The notes beneath the pieces were generated by a model. That model was not told where the DNA came from. It searched no databases and saw only the letters and a list, made by a program, of their open reading frames with translations. Position numbers and translations under genes: made by a program. Of a stretch of 64,000 bases of DNA, positions 24,706 through 36,600 are shown one piece after another; positions within the stretch are counted from its first letter, which is position 1; each line of letters starts with the position of its first letter. Source of the DNA: Alviniconcha marisindica. Its lineage: Eukaryota; Mollusca; Gastropoda; Provannidae. Location of the stretch: the NCBI GenBank assembly GCA_018857735.1, contig JABMCL010002280.1, positions 405,001 through 469,000 of the forward strand, read 5' to 3'.

Positions 24706-27700
24706 ACCAGCAAATGGGTTTCAGATAAGCCATTTATTTATGATAAGCCATACCATTTACCCTACATCTGTGATCTAGGGTCCTCTTTTTTGGGGTTCAC
24801 TTTACCCACTCTCCTTAGACCCATACTCTCCTTAGCCGTAACTTCTGATTGCAATGCCATGCAATGGGAAATTATTTGTTAAATGACTGCCTATAAAATA
24901 AGAGATAAGTGTTTGAGAGGTAAGCCTGCACATTAAAATGTTGTGAACATTCTGTGAACAGAGTCATGCAAAAAAAAACAGGATTTATGATTTGTAAGTC
25001 AGTTGTTTGTCCTTCAGTTTATCGGCTCGGTGCCAGCCAGCTGATCAACTATCCAGTAAAACCTGCTGTGAAATTATCCAAGAAAAAAAGAAAGAAGCTG
25101 ATTTGACTACAAATGAGGATTGTTGTGGCTCTTGTGAGACCTGTGTAGACTAAATAAGGGAAATATGATATGCAAAATGTGCTTCATTCAAAAAGTACTA
25201 GTTTTTGTTGACTGAAATTCTCCTTTTTTTAATACATTTTGGTGAATTCATTCGATTGGATATTACTTTGAGTTACAGAGTAATTACAAAAAACAATATA
25301 TAAAAAATAAAAAGAGTGAATTGTGCTGGGTATGAAAGAGTACCATGTGCATCAGTATGTCTTTTGTTTTGACCTGTCCAATGATGCGTTTAACATTTTC
25401 AGGCCACTGCCCGTTTCACCACCCACCCACCCCACAAGAAGGGCTCAATACGTGAGGAGGGATCGGTCGACAGCAACGGCTTCTCTGCGCTCAAGACTTC
25501 TTCCGGTGATAGTGATGAGGAAGGCAAGCAGCAGTCTCAGACGTCCTTGGCTGATTCCCAGCTGACATCGGAGGGGGCAGACCCCCTGACCTACCAGGAT
25601 GTCGTGGACAGTGTGGTGGGAGGCCCTGCCTCTGAATCTTCAGACTCTGAGAAGCAGGAGAGAAAGAACGGCAAAGCGGGTAAACAAAAGTCGCGGTCTG
25701 ATCCCAACGGTGATCGGTCGCGGGAGAGCCTCGATTTTGCTCCCAACATGGATGCGAGCCAGTCGCACAGTGCGCCGATGTTGAACAAGGACGATGAAGA
25801 GGACTCAGTGCTTGAGGACGATTTTCATGTCTCCCGTTCCGACAATACTCTCTCGCCGCCTCCTCACAGTGTAGCCGAGGAGAGTGGTGGGGAGCGGACT
25901 TCAGACGAGGAGGACAATCTAGACATGGAGGGGAGTGCTGAGAGTGGCGACGTTTTAGATCTGCCCGCCGGTAACATCCCTTTCAGTTCAGCACCCCCCA
26001 CCCCTGTCTGTCACTCCCCGACCAGCACGCTCGAGCGGCAGGGGACTCAGGCACAGACTAGCCTCCTGACTGTCCCGTCCTCATCGGCGTCGCGCAAAAC
26101 CATCGCAAGGTCTGCCAGCTCTGCCAGCGTGCTGCAGAGTCGCAAGCACAAAGGCCTGATCAACCGCGGTGACTCGGAAGGTCCACGGAAGTACAGCATC
26201 ACAACGGATGAAGCGATGACACCCTCTCGTTCAGCCACCCACTTGGTGCCGGACTTCACTCCACTGGCGGATTGTAATGCTGCTACTAGCATGCCGGTGG
26301 TGTGGAAGGATCGACTGTCAAGCACGGAGTCACCGGAGAGAGAGCCAGGCTTTATCAAGGTGAGTAATAATTGATATTGCTGATATTACTGTGGTAAGCT
26401 GTAGTCAAGATTAAGGCTTTGTTAAACCGAAAGAAGCCTACTCTGACCGATCTAATGTAAGATCTTGCAATGTTAGGCATACTTGTATTATCTAATGGGA
26501 TGCCATCTAACAGATCGACTGTAAGATCTTGCAGTATTTGTATAACTGTAGTAAGCTATCCCTGTGGTCAAAACTAGGGCTTTGTTAAACGAAAAGAAGC
26601 CTATTTTGACAGATCTAATGTGAGATCTTGCAATATTAGGCACACTTGTATTATTTAATGGCTTGCCATCTAACAGATTGACGTAAAATCTTGCAATATC
26701 TGTATTACTCTTGCTGTAATAAGCTATTCCTGTAGTCAAAACTAGGTCTTTGTTAAACCAGAAGAAGCCTATTTTGACAGATCTAATGTGAGATCTTGCA
26801 GTATTAGGCACACTTGTATTATTAATGGCATGCCATGGCGAAAACTAGATTCATGAGGGTGGATCATGATATACACTAGGTTCATAAGGGTGGGTCGTAG
26901 TGTACGTTGGATTCATCAAGGTGAGCCATGTGTATTTTTTTAATTTACTCATCAGTGTGAACCTTGATACAACCCAGTTTGATTAAGGTGAGTCATGGTG
27001 TTAATCTAATGTAGATTCATCGGGATTCTGGGTAAAACATGGTGAAATTTGTAAACTGTGCTTGATTTTATTTTAATGGTGAGCTGTTGTATAATCCATG
27101 ACTAAGTCTAGTTTAGACTTAGACTTAGTCATGGATTATGGTTATGGAGTCTTGAGTGCAAGTTAGTCTATGGTAAGGTCACTGCCCAAGTAAACAAAGC
27201 TTTTATGAAGATGAATCATGCATTTTTTTCTCTGGCTTTATTGGTTCATCTGTGGCTTCAGATTTAACACAGTAATCCTCCATGAAGGTGAATCGTGGTA
27301 TACTGCAACTAGTGCAAGGTGGGGTTTATCAAGGTTATGACGTACTGTAAATAAACAGTGTTTTGTAAAAGGTGAGTGATGGTGTACTGTGTAACAATGG
27401 ATGTGCTTACTGTGTGTAAGCTGAAGTCTTATCAAGGCCATAGTCACAAAGGTTATAAACAACACTTTAAAAGAGGTAAATCATGGTGTTCCCTTGCTAA
27501 ACCTGATGGTAAGTTTGATCAAGGCCATAGTCACAAAGGTTGTAAACAACACTTTTTTCTGCTGTTTAAAAAAAAGGTAAATCATGGTGTTCCCTTGCTA
27601 AACTTGATGGTAAGGTTTATTAAGGCCATAGTCATAAAGGTTATAAACAACACTTTTTTAAAAATAGGTAAACCATGGTGTTCCCTTGCTGAACTTGATG

Positions 27701-28306
27701 GTAAGGTTTATCAAGGCCATAGTTGCAAAGGTTGCAAATAAATGACACTTAAAAAAATTAAAAAAAGGTAACCGTGGTGTTCCTTTGATGGTAGGGTTTA
27801 TCAAGGCTGTAGTCACAAAGTTTGTAATTGTAAAGAACACTTCTTTTTTTAAAGGTAAATCATGGTGTTCCCTTGTGGTAGGGTTTGTCAGGGCCATGGT
27901 GTAACAGTGTTTTATAGTCATTTGGCAATGTGGATCATGGTGTAACTGTGTATGCTTTAGCTATGGTTTATTAAGATCATGGTGTAAATAATGCATTATC
28001 AAGGCAAATCCTGAAGAAATTTAGAGTTTAGGAAAGTCATTCAAATCATCAGTGTGTAATTAAGCAATGTCAGGGTGAATTGTATACGTAAGCTTAACTA
28101 TACTGCATTCTGAGAGCAAGAGGTTATTACTATATTAGTCCTGATGTGAAGTAGACTTTGTAACTGTTATGTAATAATAATAATAATGTACATTTATCAT
28201 GCGCTCGTCAATGCCATGAGCGCTCACACGATATATATTAACCTATACAATATTCTACAGACATGTAAAGCACCTACTAAAACAATTTACCTAAGATATT
28301 ATAGGT

Positions 28307-28343
<37 letters not shown>

Positions 28344-30516
28344 GCACATACAGTATGCGTGCGGGGGCACACAATGACTATGTAAACAGTTAGGTTAGAT
28401 GATACTGACAGTGATTGGCAGTTTAGTGTAAATCAAGTGAATCAAATTATTCAGAAGATGAGTCTTCATGTCGCTATTGTCAGTTGCCAAGCAAGCTAAG
28501 ATTTATCAAGCTGAGTCATGATAATAGTCTAAATAGATCTGTATTGGTAAGGTATGGAACTAGTATCAAATAGACACATGCACACACATGCGTCTACACA
28601 CACACACACACACACACAGATGTACATGCACACACACACACACACACACACACATTCTCTTATTTTCATGTTGTACTTGTACTTTGTAGAGCTAGTGCTA
28701 CACTTGATTAATTTAAAGTGGTATGCAGTCACCATAAGAAAGTTTTATTTAAAGTATAATTAAATACAGGTCTAGTATATAATTAAATACATGTCTGTGT
28801 CAAACTCAAAAGAGCCAAAAATGACAAGTGTTAATTCTGCTGCAATAATCTTTGAAACCAATCATGAAATCACCTACAGTGATGGTGAACATCTCTTCAC
28901 TGTCCTAGCTGTGCCAAGGCTAGCATCACTTCCGTTACATTTCCTGGCTGTTTGCCTGGAATGGTGGGTGTAATTCTGGAACAGAAAGTCAACAGGTTGG
29001 GTGGAGTTGACTGATCTACACAATAATGAGCTCCTTCCAGAAGTACAGTTTCCTTCCCTTGGCACCTTCATTCTGAGGGTGTCATCAAACCTGTGATGAA
29101 CTAGGATCACTTTTTGCCTCTCCCTGCCCCCAGTCCTTTTTTTCTGTTTTTTAAAAATCCCGCCTTTCACTTTCAGTTTCATCCCTTGTCTTTCGGGTTC
29201 TTAAAAATGAGTAATGGTCGGCTCTTTGGCTCAGGGTCAGTAACGGCAGAAGAGCTCAGAAGAGAGGACCATTGTGACTGTTAATGTTATGGTTTGTTAA
29301 ACCTGTTTACAAAAGTGTTTCAAGCAATTTCTAGAGCTCGTTGAGTGTTGAACACTGAAATTTAGGGGAAAATTACCAGAGCGAGATTACTGTTATTAAT
29401 GTTACTGTTAAGTGTTATATATATATATATATATCACTGTTGCATTGAATCACTGATGATACATTTACATAAGTGCAAAATGTTTTACACTTTCTTTCTG
29501 CACTGTACTGTACTATAGTGTTACAGTTTTTTAGTGTTAAGATGAGTGTGTATTAAAACACAACTTATCCATCAGAACAGTACTTGTTTTACAGACTCGG
29601 GTCATGGTGACTGGCATAGACTGATAGAGGGTGTTTATACCAACAAATGTCACAATACCTTCATACATTTTTACTAACAATTTGAGCTGTGTACAGTACA
29701 TGCTATCTCAGTATCTGTGAAGTGTGATGCTTCAGCTCAAATGAGTGACATCAAAGTGCTGCCCATGCAATACAAAATCATTTGCGAGCTTATTTTCTGT
29801 TAGTGTATTGCTAAGTATCTAAAGGCTACCAGTCATTTCCAGTATCCAGGGATTTAAACTGGTCCCAGCAAGTATCTGCTCAAAGACGTTGTCAAAATCA
29901 CTTTAAGTCATGTGTTGCGTTAAAAATCAGGTCTAACTGAGTATCTCTAGTCTAATTACTGAAAATGAGTTTGGCTGCTTATTCTCACATGGATTTTATT
30001 GCGTCCTTAACTGAAACAAGCTGAGCAAGGTAGGTTGTTGTCCACTTGCTTGCTGGCTAGTTTTGATGGTGCTTTGAGTTTGACCAGCAATGGTTCTTTA
30101 ATCTTTCTTTCCAAATCGTGTGGGTTACAGGCTGGTAAACAAAATAACCAGTGAGCCAGTTTGAATGTCTGCTCAGTTTAAAGACTTTGCTCCACAGGAC
30201 AGTTGACCGAGAGTGTACTGTATGAGTGTATCAGTGTATGCCTGTATAGTTATTAGTATACTGTATTGTGACATCATCATATGTATACATGTATCGTGTA
30301 TAGATTTATACAACTATAATCTATACAAAGTTGAAATGGAAGGTCAAGCATTGTCCCATCAGGGCAGGGGGGGGGGGGGGGGGTACTTATGCACCTGATA
30401 GCAAGGAATGGGTTAAAAAACTGTTCAGTAGACCTCTCCCTATGGGAAGTTCGGTCAGCAGCTGCAGGTGCATTTGTGTGTGTCACTGTGTAACTGTGTG
30501 TGTGTGTTTGTAACTC

Positions 30517-30553
<37 letters not shown>

Positions 30554-30559
30554 GTGTGC

Positions 30560-30623
<64 letters not shown>

Positions 30624-33600
30624 GAGAGAGAGAGAGAGAGAGAGTTGGTGCTTTGAGCCCAGTCAACCGCCAGAGAGAGAGAGAGATGAGCTCAGTCTCT
30701 GCAGAGCCTAGCAGGCTAGGCTGGCAGTGAGGTGAATCAAAAGCAGCAGCCCACCTGCCCTACCTGCCACTTCCTGTCTGCCAGCTCCACAAGGGAGGGG
30801 GGAAGGGAGGGGAGGAGGGAGTCGGTCTATTTTTAGCGGCCAGGTATCCTCTGGAAGTAGCTGAAGCCTGAACTGAGACCACAGCAAAGGCAGTTTTGAG
30901 GGAAGAGGAAAGTGGTGCACAGTGTTTGTGTTGCCAAACTTTGGCACTGGCTTCTACCTTCCTATTCTTCCTTGAAAACCTCACTTCACCCACCCTCCTT
31001 TAGCAGTCAGCTCTGTGACTGTATGTGTGTGGGGGGTACACCCTCTCATGGGAGGGGGGAGGGAGGGGGGGGGGGCCACATCAGGCTATTTTTAACAATA
31101 AAGACTAGAAGTACAATCTTAAGGAACTTTACTTGCATTCTTTGATAAGCCCTTCCCCGCCTCTCCTCCTGCTCCTAGTCTCACCATGTCTGTCCATGCC
31201 TTCAGAGAGGTTAAGAGTTGGTCAGGTGAAAGTGTTTTGCTTGAAAATCTTGCCAAAGAATGTTTTGATGTGCGTTGACAGCGAATGTGAAAGTTTTTGA
31301 TTCTTCAATTTCTTGTCAGATTCTTTCACCAAATTTATGTGTGTGTTGCCTGTTGAAGCGGTCATATTTGACTGTTGCTGAAAGAAAAGCGCAGAAAAAT
31401 AAACAATTGTTTTTTTTTTAACAGTTTACATTTATGATGGCCTCATGGCCTGTGTTGTGTAATTATCTATGGTTAATACAGGGATGGGCAAAGATATACG
31501 TACATTGCACACACATTTGGCTAAACAGTGGGAGCTGCCACTGAAATGAATGCCAGCTAGAGCATTAATTTTGTCTGAACTTATTTCACTTGCATGCATT
31601 TAATACTGCATGATGAGATTAGACAGCACATTGAATTATGAATAATGTGCATATATATATATAATATGATATGTTCAGGTTTGACTTTGTGTACAAAAAA
31701 CTAAGTTGCAAGGTTTGTACAAGAAGTATGCCACACTCATTGAAGCTGTGGTCAGGATTAACCCATTTATGCCCACCGTCCCATATTCAGGACCCATTAC
31801 TGGTTTTGTTACCTTGTTTTAGCTGAGTGTCATTTTGGCATCCCGCTGACACGGACCTCTGAAGAGGGACTTCCTTTATTCAAAGAAGAGGTGGTTGAGT
31901 ATTTCCCCCTGGTTTTTGGAGGAGGCCCCGTTGGAAGAAGGAAGGCTTTTTCCTTAATGTTACAAAATATCTGGGCATATATGGTTAATGTCCTTGACTG
32001 AGGGTCAGTTGCCCCTTTTTTCATGAAAATATATGACCCCTTTTCTTTTGATGAAAAACAATTTTTGTAATGTTACTATCCTTGAATTGTAGTGACGGTA
32101 AATTTAAGGTCACCTATGAGTGTACATTATGCAGTTAAATTACACCCTTTACAGAACAACAGTTCATGCGTTTTTTTAATATTTCCCCCTGATTTTCTTT
32201 GGAGAAAACACCTATGGCAAGAATGGGACAGGCTTATTGTAGTGACGGTAAATTTAAGGTCACCTATCAATGTGCATTATGCAGTTAAATTACACCCTTT
32301 ACAGAACTACACAGTTTCACTGAACGGTCATTTTTCATGAAAATATATTGAGTGCCCCTCATTTTCTTTTGATAAAAAACTATTTTTGTAATGCTACTAT
32401 CCTTGGATTGTAGTGACGGTGAATTTAAGGTCGCCTATCAATGTACATTATGCAGTTAAATTACACCCTTTACAGAACTACACAGTTTCACTGAACGGTC
32501 ATTTTTCATGAAAATATATTGAGTGCCCCTCATTTTCTTTTGATAAAAAACTATTTTTGTAATGTTACTATCCTTGAATTGTAGTGACGGTAAATTTAAG
32601 GTCCCTATCAATGTACATTATGCAGTTAAATTACACCCTTTACAGAACTACACAGTTTCACTGAACGGTCATTTTTCATGAAAATATACTGAGTGCCCCT
32701 CATTTTCTTTTGATAAAAAACTATTTTTTGTAATGCTACTATCCTTGGATTGTAGTGACAGTGAATTTAAGGTCACCTATCAATGTACATTATGCAGTTA
32801 AATTACACCCTTTACAGAACTACACAGTTTCACTGAACGGTCATTTTTCATGAAAATATACTGAGTGCCCCTCATTTTCTTTTGATAAAAAACTATTTTT
32901 TGTAATGCTACTATCCTTGGATTGTAGTGACAGTGAATTTAAGGTCACCTATCAATGTACATTATGCAGTTAAATTACACCCTTTACAGAACTACACAGT
33001 TCACTACCTTTTCAGTGCACTGTGTTATTGAGCCTAGAGTGTCTTAGAATTTGGACTTGGAGGATAATAATCTCTAATCAGGATGGTCTGGCATGCATGG
33101 ATGCACACACATGTAATAGATCTATGCAAATAACACATGTTGTATGTATACATGTCTGCACCACACACACACACATTGTTTTACATTTAGTCATAGTTCA
33201 CACATTAATTTTTAATCATCTGTTGTGTTTGTTATTCAGGACAAACGGTACCATATAGTGGAGGAACTGTACAGAAATGAGAGAGAGTATGTAGAAGCAT
33301 TAGGAGTTCTTAAAGAGGTAAGTTGTTTGGGGTTGATTGTGCGTATGTGTGTGTGCATGTGCATGTGTGTGTGTGTGTATGAGTGTGAGTGTGCCTTTGC
33401 TTGTGCATGCATGTGTGCGTGCATGTGTGTGTATGTGTGTGCGTGTGCTTGTGTGTGTGTGTGTATGGTGGGGGATGGTGGGATTTGTCCAGCATATTGG
33501 AAGTTTTCATCTGTGTATCAATTGATGTGTGGCTGAATCCAACTGTATTAGACTATTACAGTATAAACAGTATTAGATTATGACTGGTATTAGTATTACT

Positions 33601-36600
33601 GTCAGAATTTGCCGAAACTGATCCTCTCTTTACACTAAGTTAAACTAGTCATAGTTTTAAAGGAAAGTCACAATTCACATTCCCTTTTTATAACCAGTAA
33701 AGTAATATAAGATATAATACAGCTCATTAGTTTGTATTTCAGCTTCATTTTCAAGCATACAAATATCTGCTTGAATTTTAGCACATGTATGGGAGAACAC
33801 AGAACAGTCTGCAAATGGTGCTGTACATCAGTCCCAAGTTACTTGAGGCTGGAGGGAGAAGGGGGGAGGGGGGTAAGTACTGGAGCACTGTATACTCTTG
33901 ATGCATTGTTTACAATGGTATACTCTACAGAAATACATGGCACCACTGAAAAACTCAAGTAACGTGGACGACGCCATCGTTGACAACATTTTCTACATGA
34001 TTCCTGAGATTCTGATGCACCACTCAGTTTACTTGGACGTGCTGGACAAGGTGTGGAAGAACTGGGATTCCAAAACCTCTACTGTTGGCAACCTCATTCT
34101 GAACATTGTGAGTATGCCACCAGCATCCCATTCCTCTTGTTATACAGTGTGTGTGTGGACGGTCATGATTTTTCCTTTAAGTAGGTGAAAGAAGATTATT
34201 ATTTTTTAATGCTTTGGTTCTTCTTTATGTTGGTACATGTGTGCAGACTTGTTATCATTCTGAAGACCTTGTTCAGTCAATGTGCAACTTTTTAAAGTTT
34301 TGACCCATCCACTGAAAGCTTTTAATTAATAATCTGACCCCTCAGGCAGGTCTGTAACACGACGCATTATATGAATAACGGTGGTGATTATTGTTGTCAC
34401 TGTTGTTTCGTCTGTTCTAGTTTTCCAAGCAGACTGTCCTCGAGAGCTACCTGTCCTTCGTGGAGAACTACAACACTTCAGGGAAAGTCATAGAGAATGC
34501 TCTCACCACCAAGTCCTCCATGCAAAAATTTATTGAGGTTTGTCAGGCACATCACATCTTTTGCTTCAGTCCTTTTCTCTGTCTCTGTCTCTCTCTCTCC
34601 CCCCCCTTTTTTTACCCCATTGGTTCACCTCATCTTAATGTTTGGACCTACTGGGCTGAATACCTTTTGTTTTACAGCCATATAATCGTGTATGGCCAGG
34701 TGAAGAAGAAAGTCTGAAAGGAAGCACATTTCATTGTTTCACCCAGTCGGTGATTCATTCGTTGAAAGTGATCAAATATATGAATAACTGTAGCAAACGC
34801 AAAACCTTAAAGTCAACTGTAGCAAACGCAAAACCTTAAAGTCCACCGTAGCAAACGCATAACCTTGAAGTCCACTGTAGCAAACACATAACCTTGAAGT
34901 CCACTGTAGCAAAAGCAAAACCTTGAAGTCCACTGTAGCAAATGCATAACCTTGAAGTCCACTGTAGCAAAAGCATAACCTTGAAGTCCACTGTAGCAAA
35001 AGCATAACCTTGAAGTCCACTGTAGCAAACGCATAACCTTGAAGTCCACTGTAGCAAAAGCATAACCTTAAAAGTCCTCAGTAGCAAATGCATTACCTTG
35101 TTTTACAGCCATATAATCGTGTATGGCCAGGTGAAGAAGAAAGTCTGAAAGGAAGCACATTTCATTGTTTCACCCAGTCGGTGATTCATTCATTGAAAGT
35201 GATCAAATATATGAATAACTGTAGCAAATGCAAAACCTTAAAGTCCACTGTAGCAAAAGCATAACCTTGAAGTCCACTGTAGCAAACGCAAAACCTTGAA
35301 GTCCACTGTAGCAAATGCAAAACCTTGAAGTCCACTGTAGCAAAAGCAAAACCTTGAAATCCACTGTAGCAAAAGCATAACCTTGAAGTCCACTGTAGCA
35401 AACGCATAACCTTGAAGTCCACTGTAGCAAACGCATAACCTTGAAGTCCACTGTAGCAAACGCATAACCTTGAAGTCCACATGCAGCTGCCTGAATGGGC
35501 AGGAAGGTGGAGGAGTGGAGGTTACTGCATAGACATGTAACACGTATAAGTACGCATATTTAAATATACACAGAAACAGTTATGCTATACTTTTTATTTA
35601 AATATGCACAGAAACAGTTATGCTATACTTTTTATTTAAATATACACAGAAACAGTTATGCTAGCAAACTTCCACCCAGCCCTGGGTGGGCCTGTGAGCT
35701 TTAGTGGAGGACTAAACTCAGCAAAGGTTGGCCAAAAATCCACATTTTTGCTTCCGCATTCTGTGCTTCATTGCCAGGATGATAATTACTGAAGCAGTTT
35801 CAACTCTCCATACAGTCTTGACACCTGTGGGGTAAGTAGCTTGGTGTTTTACGCCCAGTCACCTAGTACAGTTATATCAGGGTGAGACACCCGTGGGGTA
35901 AGTAAGTAACTGGTGTTTTACACCTAGTCAACCAGTACGGTTATATCAGGGTGAGACACCCATGGTGGAAACAAAACAAAGAACATTAAGCAACAGCAGC
36001 TTGACAAAAAACAAGACAAAAAACAAAAACATTGCAAGGGGGAAAAAAAAGGAACTAAACATAATTTGCTTGAGAATGTGAATGTCAAAACCTGCTGTAA
36101 TGACATGCTAGAAATTAAAAAACTTTTTTGTAACCCTTTCTTGTCATAATGAAGTAGAGGAGTGGGGGCAGTCTTGTTTTCATAAGAATTTCATTTTTGG
36201 ATGATTTCATGCTGTCATAATCTCCTGTTTGATTGTTGCTGTTGACAGCAATGCCAGAGGGAGAGTGGAAGCAAACTATCCATGAAAGATCTTATCGTCC
36301 GACCCATTCAGCGCATTCCTCGCTACGAGCTGTTGATACAGGTAAGTTAAGTTAGTTAGCTAGCAATTGAATGTAATGTCTTATCAGCCACACAAGGTCA
36401 CTGTGGGACGAAGTTGATACAGGTCAGCGGAGGGCTATGGTTTAGGTGAGCTTCATTAGTAGATGGTGGTAGAGATGGAGTGTCATATCCTGAGAGGGTT
36501 GACTTGCATGTTGGGGGGGGGGGGGGCATGTGTGTGTGCGTTTGTGTGTGTGCGTGCACATGAATGTGTGTGTGTGAATTTACATTTGCGTGGTTGTGAG

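Larger units (their letters stand above)
26360..33239 (+). other. ARHGEF17: Large intron 2 (6.9 kb) before the DH exons
   Basis: Contains three ~165-bp tandem units (26440-26835), degenerate repeats resembling the upstream exon end and donor (26850-28520), a perfect hairpin (27091-27139), (CA)n at 28310-28341 and 28597-28654, (TA)n near 29417, a G run and (GT)/(GA)n at 30367-30680, and a 172-bp tandem array (32090-33005). No exon is recognised inside. Confidence 0.8.
34538..36248 (+). other. ARHGEF17: Intron 5 with duplicated repeat block
   Basis: Holds two successive blocks of a 29-bp minisatellite, each preceded by the same ~120-bp leader, then a 3-copy 46-bp repeat (about 35560-35665) and minus-strand copies of the TTGACTGGGCGTAAAACACC SINE tail (about 35840-35960). 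Confidence 0.85.
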
